Source: Rhodomicrobium vannielii ATCC 17100 | GTDB taxonomy: Bacteria > Pseudomonadota > Alphaproteobacteria > Rhizobiales > Rhodomicrobiaceae | Direction: 5' to 3' | Length of the DNA: 64,000 bases | Assembly: GCF_000166055.1 (NCBI RefSeq) | Contig: NC_014664.1 | Span: forward strand, 2,697,501 to 2,761,500 | Shown here: positions 8,246-16,381 of the stretch, in pieces | Layout of the letters: the number at the start of each line of letters is the position of its first letter | Position numbering within the stretch: the first letter of the stretch is position 1 | The notes under the pieces: generated by a model | The model's database searches: none | Told to the model about the DNA's origin: nothing | The model's input: only the letters and a program-made list of their open reading frames with translations | Translations under genes and position numbers: made by a program

Positions 8246-10030
8246 CTACCGAGGCTCGGGCGAAACGGCGGCCGCTCGCTCGTCGCCGTCCTCTCCACTC
8301 GAGATGCGAATGACGTAAACGCGCTGATTTCCGATTTTCGGCAGTCTTTCGGTTCGGGTTCTTTTCCCGTCACTCGACCGTTTCAGATATCCCTGCCTCG
8401 CCAGAGTTTCGGCCGCATAGTCGGGATCGATCCCGCCCCGACCGCAAATCTCGTTCTGGAAGGTCGATTTAAACACGTAGAAGGCTCGGCCTTCGCGCGT
8501 GTCGCGGACATAGCCCGCGCAATCGAAAATCTGATGATCTGGCGCTTCCCATGGACGGAACCGGGAGGCGTAGCGGGTCAAAAAACCAAAAACGGCATCC
8601 AAAGCATCTTCGATTTCTTTCTGGCCAGAACCGCCCCTCGAGCGCAGCCAATCCTCGAAGCAGCGTCTGGATGCAGCGAAAGCATCTCCGGGCGACCACG
8701 GCACCACGCCAAACGAAGTGGCGAGTTCTCCTGCATGGGCCGCCAGCGCAAAACGGGACGCGACGCGCCGCACCTGACCATCGCATTCCTTCGGACAGAT
8801 CTGGCCGACCATCGTCGCTATCGCGTCGCGAGTCGCGGATGCGATCCCAGGCACGTCTTTGACGATCTCGGCGATGAAAGCGCGCGCCGCATGGCCATAA
8901 TGCCGTTTCGTTGCGCCGCGTAACGCCACAGCCAGATCGCCGGGACGATTGAACCCGTGAAGCTCCTCGAAAAGGCCCATCCCGCAACCGGCGTCGGCTG
9001 GAATATCGATGACGCGAACCGCCTGTCCGGCTGTCGCAATGCGACCATCTTCGCCGATTTTGGCGGAAAGGCTGATTTCGCCGGTTGAGAGAAACGAGGA
9101 GCGCCACTCATAACCGGGCCGAAGGCGGGCCGCTTTATCGAAGCGCGCCTTGCCTTTCCCGTTCGACAACATATACGCCGCGCGAAAAGCAGCTTTCGGA
9201 TCGACCTCGGCGATTTCGTCGAGCGTCAGCAGCGTGTCGTTATGGATGAGCGCCAGCCCTTCAAGCGCATTATCGGTCGCCCGCCACGAGCAGACGAAGT
9301 CGCTGACGCCGCCGCCTCCCCATGCGGAGCCCGCAACGTGAAGCGCGGTCGACTTGCCCGTCGACGACGGCCCGCGAAAATGAAACCCGCCACCGTCCAT
9401 CTGCGCCAGTTTGAGGAGCGGGCCGACGAAAGCGGCGCTTAACGCGAACATAAGGCGACTATTGCCAGCGACGCGCGCCGCGACTTCCCTTTTCCATCCG
9501 CCGAACGTGCCGCCGACGCGGTAGGCATGCTCCATGGTGTGAGTCGGCTGGAACACGATGCGCACACCCGGCGACTGCCCGATGATTGCGTCGGGCAGCA
9601 CAAACACGTCGCCATACCACCCGACATGAGAGACGCACCGCGCTCGTTTTTCACAGACAACGCTAACCAGCAACCGTTTCAGTTCGGTGGCGTCGCGCCC
9701 TACTGGGACGAAACGGAGGCCATGATCGAGAAGGTCCCGCAGGAGTTCATCGCCGATGAGCCCGGAAAGGGGGATGGAAAGCTCGTTCCAATTCCCGTTT
9801 TGAGTTTGGATGCGGATAAGAAGGCCCGGCGCGGTGCCGGACGCATTCTCGGTTCGCGCGACAAATTCAAGGGGAGAACACAGGCGTCCCCAGACCTTTC
9901 CCCCGTCCTTCTCAACGCCGACGATCCGTTCGATATCGCCGTCTGCCGCATAGCGAAAACCATGAGGGAGAAGAGTTCTTTGAAAGTCTGGCGACGATGC
10001 ACCAAATTCTATCGCGGAGGCCGGTGGCAT
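8246..10030 (-). CDS. DUF927-family P-loop ATPase
   Basis: A protein of 594 residues belonging to the DUF927 family of mobile-element ATPases, which resemble helicase or primase-associated motors. It has a Walker A motif GPSSTGKST (220-228) and a Walker B-like TLLTLDEIAEVD (about 266-277). The N-terminal third has PHGFRYAADGDIERI, typical of the family start. The ATG at 10030 is favoured because GGAG sits six bases upstream; longer frames would run into the AlpA-like gene. A role in element replication or maintenance is likely but unproven. It follows the AlpA-like gene closely, so they may form one unit. Confidence 0.8.
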   Translation of the reverse strand: MPPASAIEFGASSPDFQRTLLPHGFRYAADGDIERIVGVEKDGGKVWGRLCSPLEFVARTENASGTAPGLLIRIQTQNGNWNELSIPLSGLIGDELLRDLLDHGLRFVPVGRDATELKRLLVSVVCEKRARCVSHVGWYGDVFVLPDAIIGQSPGVRIVFQPTHTMEHAYRVGGTFGGWKREVAARVAGNSRLMFALSAAFVGPLLKLAQMDGGGFHFRGPSSTGKSTALHVAGSAWGGGGVSDFVCSWRATDNALEGLALIHNDTLLTLDEIAEVDPKAAFRAAYMLSNGKGKARFDKAARLRPGYEWRSSFLSTGEISLSAKIGEDGRIATAGQAVRVIDIPADAGCGMGLFEELHGFNRPGDLAVALRGATKRHYGHAARAFIAEIVKDVPGIASATRDAIATMVGQICPKECDGQVRRVASRFALAAHAGELATSFGVVPWSPGDAFAASRRCFEDWLRSRGGSGQKEIEDALDAVFGFLTRYASRFRPWEAPDHQIFDCAGYVRDTREGRAFYVFKSTFQNEICGRGGIDPDYAAETLARQGYLKRSSDGKRTRTERLPKIGNQRVYVIRISSGEDGDERAAAVSPEPR

Positions 10031-10085
10031 TCGGTTCTCCATGCGCTGAAGGAAAGACGGCCTTTTAGGATGCCGATGCCCGCAC

Positions 10086-10334
10086 TTATGCAGCGCGCGG
10101 TAGGGACGGTTTGTCGAATCCCGCGATCCGGCGGCCAAGTGTCCGCCGCGTAATTGCGAACTCCTTCGCCACCTGCTCCGCGTTTACAAAGATTTCTGGA
10201 CCAGAAAAAAGATCGACATTCTGATTGCCGCCCATAGCTGACGCGATAAGCGCCGACTTATACAGTTCAAGCTCGCTGCGTCGCCAGTATAGTCTGCCAT
10301 TGTAGCGAAACGGCTTTGGGAATTCGATTTTCAT
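10086..10334 (-). CDS. AlpA-like/helix-turn-helix small regulator
   Basis: A protein of 82 residues. The segment FPKPFRYNGRLYWRRSELELYK (positions 5-26) resembles the end of AlpA/MerR-like excisionase domains, and VNAEQVAKEFAITRRTLGRRIAG (50-72) is a further helix-turn-helix-like stretch. Small proteins of this kind control integrase or replication genes in P4-like elements, and its position between the DUF927 ATPase and the integrase fits this. The order of the two motifs is unusual for a simple AlpA, where the HTH comes first. Excisionase versus transcription factor cannot be decided from the sequence. Confidence 0.65.
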   Translation of the reverse strand: MKIEFPKPFRYNGRLYWRRSELELYKSALIASAMGGNQNVDLFSGPEIFVNAEQVAKEFAITRRTLGRRIAGFDKPSLPRAA

Positions 10335-10415
10335 TGGCTGCCCCGTGCTGTCGTATACGAGGCAATAGTGTTGGACCTCCTGCAGAATTGCAATCCATGA
10401 ATATGGAAATTTGGG

Positions 10416-11138
10416 TTAGGTTTTGGCTCCCGTTTCTCCATAAAATGGCGGAATGGCGTTCGCCTGCTTGAATCGCGCCACAGCCTTTTTGGCCGCATTG
10501 TCCACGCTGCGAGATATGCTAATCGCCTTGAATATAGCCTCTAGAAAATCACAAAAATCGCTGCGCATCTTCGATTTATTGCTGTCCACTTCATCCCTCT
10601 CGAAAGCTCGAGAGGGCATGCGCCCCGTCGCCAACCAATAATCCCTGGCGGCCCTGTCTGATACTGCATTACTTATTCCAGCCTCAGACTGAACTTCTAT
10701 CTCCGTTTCATCTTTAATAGCGCGAATGGCAGCATAGTGTAGATCATTTAGCTCCATTTGAATAATTCCCATATAAAACTCTTTCTTTTTACCATTTAAC
10801 TTCGCCATAAAACTATCTTGATTTTCTATTAGCGTTCGACACCGATCGGACATGCGTCTTAGCAGTGATGACAATTTGGAAGATATTTTTGCGACATTAA
10901 TTAATTCTATTTGTAGCTGCCTCTTAGAAGTTGTTGTTTTCTTTCTGATTTGTTCATTTGGGGTGAATGTCGTTAACCTTATGTCGAATAACTCCATCGC
11001 CATTCGGTAGTACCAATCGGGCTCAAAATGCTGACGAGGCTCCGTTTTGTTGGGAATTCGCTCATAGGCTTCCGAGATGGCGGCTGTTATGGCGTTTTCA
11101 TCGGGAAGGACGAATTTCTTCGGTTTCCTCTTCGTCAT
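10416..11138 (-). CDS. Unknown protein, AT-rich gene overlapping the integrase
   Basis: A protein of 240 residues that I do not recognise. It is basic and helical, without signal peptide or membrane segment. A charged N-terminus (MTKRKPKKFVLP) is followed by a region rich in Lys, Arg, Leu and Ile (KKTTTSKRQLQIELINVAKI, about 85-105) that could be a coiled coil. Its DNA between about 10650 and 11000 is far richer in A and T than its neighbours, suggesting a different origin. The ATG at 11138 lies inside the integrase gene (41-base overlap, different frame), so it is probably co-expressed with the integrase. It may be element cargo. Confidence 0.6.
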   Translation of the reverse strand: MTKRKPKKFVLPDENAITAAISEAYERIPNKTEPRQHFEPDWYYRMAMELFDIRLTTFTPNEQIRKKTTTSKRQLQIELINVAKISSKLSSLLRRMSDRCRTLIENQDSFMAKLNGKKKEFYMGIIQMELNDLHYAAIRAIKDETEIEVQSEAGISNAVSDRAARDYWLATGRMPSRAFERDEVDSNKSKMRSDFCDFLEAIFKAISISRSVDNAAKKAVARFKQANAIPPFYGETGAKT

Positions 11139-12381
11139 GGTCAGTCCCCAGTTGAGCCATATTCGAGCAAGGCGTGTTGCTGCTGATTATCGTTGTAAGA
11201 AAGTGCCCCCAAGCATCAAGAGCAGTTCGCTTCTCTGCAGCGTAGCCGTAGCGCATATAAACGGCCGATACGCCTTTGATCGTGCCGCTCTTGTGGTTCA
11301 ACACCGCGTCGACGACGTGCGGCGGGCTCTTCAGTGCGGTCATGCCGCTTGCGGCAGTTCGTCGAAGATCGTGGAGGGTCCAGCCGGGGATGCCCTCGCC
11401 GAGTTGCCGCGTGATCTGCTCGTCGAATGCTTTCTTTGCTCTCGAAAAGCCGCTGACCGGCGTCTTGCCCGTGGTGGTGAAAACGTAATCGGAAACACCC
11501 GCGACGTGAGGCAATCCGTCCAGAATTGCAAGCGCCGCCTCGCTCAAGGGCACTTCATGCGCCTGACCGTTCTTCGAGCGCGCAGCTGGAATTGTCCAGA
11601 TGCGCGTCTTGAAGTCGATTTCAGACCATCGCATGTCCGCCACCTCGTCGCGGCGCTGCGCCGTCGCGAGAAGCAGTTTCGCGAGCGGGCCGAACGGCCA
11701 TCCCGTGGCTTCGAAGGCCAACCACGCGGCTCGCATCTCGTCTTCAGAAAGCAGGCGATCGCGGCTTTTCTCGCTTGCGGGTGCTTTAATGCCGTGGCAG
11801 GGCGAGACAGCGATGAAGCTGCGATCAACGGCCCAGGCGCACATCTTGCGCACTGTGGAGAGCGTGCGGTTCGCCATGGTTGGACAACCACGGTTGACAA
11901 TGGCATCGAGGACTTCGTGAACGTCCGCACGCGTGATATCGCCCAATTTGCGTCCCTTCCAGACAGGAACGATCTCCCGTTGCAGGATGCGTTCGGTTTC
12001 GCGGATGTGCGTTTCCTTGTTTTTCTGCTTTGAATGACGCTCGATGAAGGATGCGGCGACGGCTTCGACAAAATCGCGAGCGGGCGCGGCCTTTTCCTTT
12101 TCTTTCGCCGCCTTCTTGGCTTTCGCGGGATCTTCGCCCCTCGCGACGGCGGCGAGCGCGGTGCTGGCAAGGTCGCGAGCTGGCTTGAGCCCGATGGCGG
12201 GGTAGGTTCCAAGCGTAAGCTTTCGCGTCTGGCCGCCGACCCGGTATCTAACAGCCCAGCTTTTCGCGCCGCTCGGCTGGTGCACGAAATAAAGCCCCTG
12301 AATAATGCCGTCCGGGATCTCGCGCCGCGAAGCGCCAGGACGCATGTTTTCGAGTGCGCGAACCGTCAGCGCCTTCGTCAT
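11098..12381 (-). CDS. int: P4-type tyrosine site-specific integrase
   Basis: A protein of 427 residues with the N-terminal DUF4102-type arm-binding domain (MTKALTVRALENMRPG, YRVGGQTRKLTLGTYPAIGL), a SAM-like core-binding domain (about 105-200), and a catalytic domain with the expected residues: Arg in ATAQRRDEVADM (about 243), HDLRR (337-341), LNHKSG with the second His (363), and the nucleophile Tyr in AVYMRYGY (375). It catalyses integration and excision. The gene starts about 250 bases from the tRNA-Arg fragment and reads away from it. This is a common arrangement for integrases that target tRNA genes. Confidence 0.93.
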   Translation of the reverse strand: MTKALTVRALENMRPGASRREIPDGIIQGLYFVHQPSGAKSWAVRYRVGGQTRKLTLGTYPAIGLKPARDLASTALAAVARGEDPAKAKKAAKEKEKAAPARDFVEAVAASFIERHSKQKNKETHIRETERILQREIVPVWKGRKLGDITRADVHEVLDAIVNRGCPTMANRTLSTVRKMCAWAVDRSFIAVSPCHGIKAPASEKSRDRLLSEDEMRAAWLAFEATGWPFGPLAKLLLATAQRRDEVADMRWSEIDFKTRIWTIPAARSKNGQAHEVPLSEAALAILDGLPHVAGVSDYVFTTTGKTPVSGFSRAKKAFDEQITRQLGEGIPGWTLHDLRRTAASGMTALKSPPHVVDAVLNHKSGTIKGVSAVYMRYGYAAEKRTALDAWGHFLTTIISSNTPCSNMAQLGTDHDEEETEEIRPSR

Positions 12382-12427
12382 GGAAGTCTCCCCTTTCAGG
12401 CGTTGTCCTGCTCACCCCTATCGGTTC

Positions 12428-12475
12428 GGGGTAACGCCAGGGTAACAAAACCTGTATGGCTAGGGGTGTTACCCC
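12428..12475. repeat. Short direct and inverted repeats upstream of the integrase
   Basis: GGGGTAAC at 12428-12435 is repeated nearly exactly as GGGTAAC at 12440-12446 and appears inverted as GTTACCCC at 12468-12475. Repeats like these between an integrase start and its attachment site often are integrase arm-binding or excisionase sites. This is inference from position and symmetry. Confidence 0.45.
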
Positions 12476-12576
12476 GTGTCCACGACACTACCAGACATTA
12501 ACGGTAAGTTGCTAAATCTTTGCCAATTTTCAACAAGAAGACTTCCTGACGTGTCTTGCCGCTTCTCGCTATGTCA

Positions 12577-12626
12577 CCTGACTTCTAAGCAGGGGGTTGG
12601 AGGTTCGAGCCCTCCCGGGATCGCCA
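12577..12626 (+). other. Displaced 3' fragment of tRNA-Arg(UCU); right attachment site
   Basis: The sequence folds as the 3' half of a tRNA: an anticodon arm (CCTGA, loop CTTCTAA with anticodon TCT, GCAGG), a five-base variable loop, a perfect T arm (GGAGG, TTCGAGC, CCTCC), then CGGGATC, discriminator G and an encoded CCA ending at 12626. No matching 5' half (expected to begin GATCCCG) precedes it. It is therefore a partial copy, as left when an element integrates into a tRNA gene. The intact gene should lie at the other end of the element, to the left of this window. Confidence 0.7.
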
Positions 12627-12741
12627 TATCATTCAGCGTCTTATCCGGCGGCTCTGGTGGTCCAGTTTCGACATTTGCCTCCGTTCGCGGCACGTGAGCA
12701 CATGTCGGAATCCAAGGACGGACCAGTAGCAACTTGATGAT

Positions 12742-12809
12742 TTAGTGGAGCTTTTTAAATGCGAGAGCTGGCTGCAACCGGGGCACAAATGTCAAATTCG
12801 CTCCACTAA
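12742..12809. repeat. MITE-like inverted-repeat element, copy A, ending in the mepA stop codon
   Basis: A 68-bp element flanked by TA on both sides (TTAGTGG at the left, CCACTAA at the right). Its right arm and inner block GCAACCGGGGC closely match the element at 53466-53539 read in reverse (23 of 27 terminal bases identical); the left arm is more decayed. The terminal CTA on the plus strand is the TAG stop codon of mepA. TA duplication is the insertion signature of IS630/Tc1-mariner-type elements. No transposase is encoded, so it would be moved in trans. Confidence 0.7.
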
Positions 12810-14089
12810 TGCGCGGCGAGCGTGATCGACGGCGCGTTCAGCACGGCCACGCAGGCCGGAGGCAACTGCGCCATGGTTATGCCGGCCTTTGGCTTCGCGG
12901 GCGCTGACGCCACGGCAGGCTTCGGCGCGACGGGGACCACCGGCTTCGAAAGCTTCGCGATCCACTTGTCCAGCCCTCCGCCGCACCCGTCGCCAGCGGG
13001 CAGAGGCGGCTGATTACGGCAGCCCTCATCGCCAGCGGGACAGGCGAGCCGGACATGGAAATGCGCATCATGGCCCATGATGGGCTGGATCTTGTGCAGG
13101 AAGCCGCGATCGTCCGTCACATTATCGCACATCCACTTTTTGATCGCGGGATTGACGAAAACGCGCGTGACTTCCGGATAGGACACCGCGCGGCGCAAAA
13201 GCTTAACGTGGTCCGGCGTCCAGCTCTGCTCGTTGACGTGCACGGGATCGAGCAGAACGCTGTCCATTTTCATCTGCTCGCGCTCATCGACCGCAAGCGT
13301 GCGACCGGGCATCGGCTTGTACCAGATGTCGACGTCGAGACCGACCTGATGGCTCGCGTGACCGAAGGGCATGGGACCGCCGCGCGGCATCGACATGTCG
13401 CCGATCAGAAGGCCCGGCCATCCGTCCTTCGCCTTGGCGTCCTTGGCGAACTTTTCGATGAAGGTCACGAGAACGGGGTTCCCCCAGTGGCGGTTGCGGG
13501 ACACCCGCATTCCCTGCCAGACGGGGCCATTTTCGGGAAGCTGCGCCGCACCCGCAAGGCATCCCTTCGCATAGAAGCCGACGGATCGCGTTTCCATCTT
13601 GGCGGGTTCGCGCGCCGCGCCGAACAGCAGCTTCGCGGGCGTCGCCTTCAAGACCTGCGGAGGGATAGGCCCGGTGCCGGGGATGGGAAGCGGCGTCGCG
13701 GCGGGAGTTGCTCCGGCGGCAAGACGCAGCGGGGGCGGAGGCGTGACGGCCTTCACGGGTAGGGGAGGCAGACCAGCGTTCGAGGCGCGCGGTGCCGGGC
13801 TCGCGGATTTCGCGTCGGCGGCCTCGGGAGACGACGCCAATTCGGCGCTCGGAGCAACGCCAACAGCCCTGACCGTCAACGCGGGCAATTGCTGCGGCGG
13901 TTGCGCCTGAGCCGTGACCGCGTGTTTCGGCGTGCCGCGACGAGGATTATAGGTGGACGTCGATTTCGACGTATCGGACGATGAAGCCGCCAGCCCCGCA
14001 AGGGCGTCCGCGCCGCCCGAAGCAACCGTTACCGCCAGCGCGACACTCGTAACCAGCGACGCGTTGAGCAAAAAATTTTGCACTTTCAT
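12806..14089 (-). CDS. mepA: Penicillin-insensitive murein endopeptidase (MepA family)
   Basis: A protein of 427 residues cleaving D-Ala-mDAP crosslinks in periplasmic peptidoglycan. Start ATG at 14089 with GGGAG upstream; MKVQNFLLNASLVTSVALAVTV is a signal peptide. A long Pro/Ala-rich linker (about 30-160) precedes the peptidase M74 domain, which shows MPRGGPMPFGHASHQVGLDVDIW (zinc ligands His and Asp) and the later GHDAHFHVRLAC. Four or more Cys in the C-terminal part suggest disulfides. The extended Pro-rich region makes it longer than enterobacterial MepA (about 275 residues). Its TAG stop codon lies in the terminal repeat of the MITE-like element. Confidence 0.85.
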   Translation of the reverse strand: MKVQNFLLNASLVTSVALAVTVASGGADALAGLAASSSDTSKSTSTYNPRRGTPKHAVTAQAQPPQQLPALTVRAVGVAPSAELASSPEAADAKSASPAPRASNAGLPPLPVKAVTPPPPLRLAAGATPAATPLPIPGTGPIPPQVLKATPAKLLFGAAREPAKMETRSVGFYAKGCLAGAAQLPENGPVWQGMRVSRNRHWGNPVLVTFIEKFAKDAKAKDGWPGLLIGDMSMPRGGPMPFGHASHQVGLDVDIWYKPMPGRTLAVDEREQMKMDSVLLDPVHVNEQSWTPDHVKLLRRAVSYPEVTRVFVNPAIKKWMCDNVTDDRGFLHKIQPIMGHDAHFHVRLACPAGDEGCRNQPPLPAGDGCGGGLDKWIAKLSKPVVPVAPKPAVASAPAKPKAGITMAQLPPACVAVLNAPSITLAAH

Positions 14090-14293
14090 CCAAAGTCTCC
14101 CGGCCTGATCGCCCCGCCTCCTGCGAAGGCGAACGGCCGATCTCCAAAGACCGAGCGCCGTGGCTGTGTCAGCGCGGCGCTCCCCGACTACCATTTATTT
14201 CAGACGATAAGTCCGATATCGGGTCGAATTGTAGCGGAAAGGCTTCACCGTTTCGTTGCCAAAACCTTAAACAGCGTTAACCTCAGCGTGTGC

Positions 14294-15685
<1,392 letters not shown>

Positions 15686-15853
15686 GCTGAACGGCTCCTC
15701 GGCGGCGGTCGCGTGATGCGCGCCCGGCCCTATCTTTGAATTGTTCTGGGGATAGCATGCGATGCGGGCTGGACGCAAAATTTGTTCTTAACCGCAGAAA
15801 TTCCACATTGGGGGCACATGAGGCTCGCAGGCAACAGATTGGAGTCAAAATTC

Positions 15854-16381
15854 ATGAAGGTATTTCATCTCGCAGCGGTCGCGGGCCTGCTCATCGCCGG
15901 TCCCGCTTTTGCTCAGCCGAAGTCCGCTGCCCCTAAACCTGCCCCGGCGGCGCCAGCCGCGCCCGCGGTTCCGTCCGTTCTGGGTGAATGGCTGGTCGAA
16001 GACGGCACCGCTCAAGTGCGTGTCGTTTCCTGCGCGGACGGCGTCTGGGGTATCATCTCGTGGACGAAGGGCGAGCCCGGCGTCGACAGCAAGAACCCCG
16101 ATCCGGCAAAGCAGACGCGATCCGTGCTCGGCATGCCCATCCTTCTCGGGATGAAGCCCTCGGCGGATAAGCCCGGCCGCTTTGACGGCGAAGTGTACAA
16201 CGCCGAGGAAGGTGACAACTACATCTCGCACATCAGCCTTTCGAGCCCGGACGTACTGCGCATCGAAGGCTGTGTGCTCGGCGGGTGGATCTGCGGCGGG
16301 CAGGACTGGACTCGCGTCAACACCCCGCCGCAGAAAGGCGCTCTGACCGATCAGGCCGTGTGCTCAGAACTTCCGAGATAG
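15854..16381 (+). CDS. Secreted DUF2147 protein
   Basis: A protein of 175 residues with a clear signal peptide (MKVFHLAAVAGLLIAGPAFAQ) and GGAG ten bases before the ATG at 15854. After an Ala/Pro linker comes a DUF2147 domain: LGEWLVEDGTAQVRV, GVWGIISW, DSKNPDP, and a C-terminal CVLGGWICGGQDWTR. The family is periplasmic, small and beta-rich, with no firmly known function. It lies between hpnO and hpnN, so a link to hopanoid or outer-membrane lipid handling is plausible but inferred. Its last 31 bases overlap the 3' end of hpnN on the other strand. Confidence 0.8.
   Translation: MKVFHLAAVAGLLIAGPAFAQPKSAAPKPAPAAPAAPAVPSVLGEWLVEDGTAQVRVVSCADGVWGIISWTKGEPGVDSKNPDPAKQTRSVLGMPILLGMKPSADKPGRFDGEVYNAEEGDNYISHISLSSPDVLRIEGCVLGGWICGGQDWTRVNTPPQKGALTDQAVCSELPR

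Larger units (their letters stand above)
1..12626. mobile_element. Right part of an integrated mobilizable element inserted at a tRNA-Arg gene
   Basis: The segment contains, from right to left, a displaced tRNA 3' fragment, a P4-type tyrosine integrase reading away from it, an AT-rich unknown gene, an AlpA-like regulator, a DUF927 ATPase, a MobC/relaxase pair, a VapBC module, a sugar-phosphate mutase and IS66 material. This is the usual composition of an integrative mobilizable element. No type IV secretion or coupling protein gene is seen, so transfer would need a helper. The left boundary, where an intact tRNA-Arg should lie, is outside the window, so it is not certain that the IS66 copies and the mutase belong to the same element. 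Confidence 0.55.

Noticed and set aside
12550-12626. Complete tRNA gene ending at 12626
   Set aside because: The 3' half is convincing, but the upstream bases cannot form the 5' acceptor strand (GATCCCG) or a D arm, so only a fragment is present.
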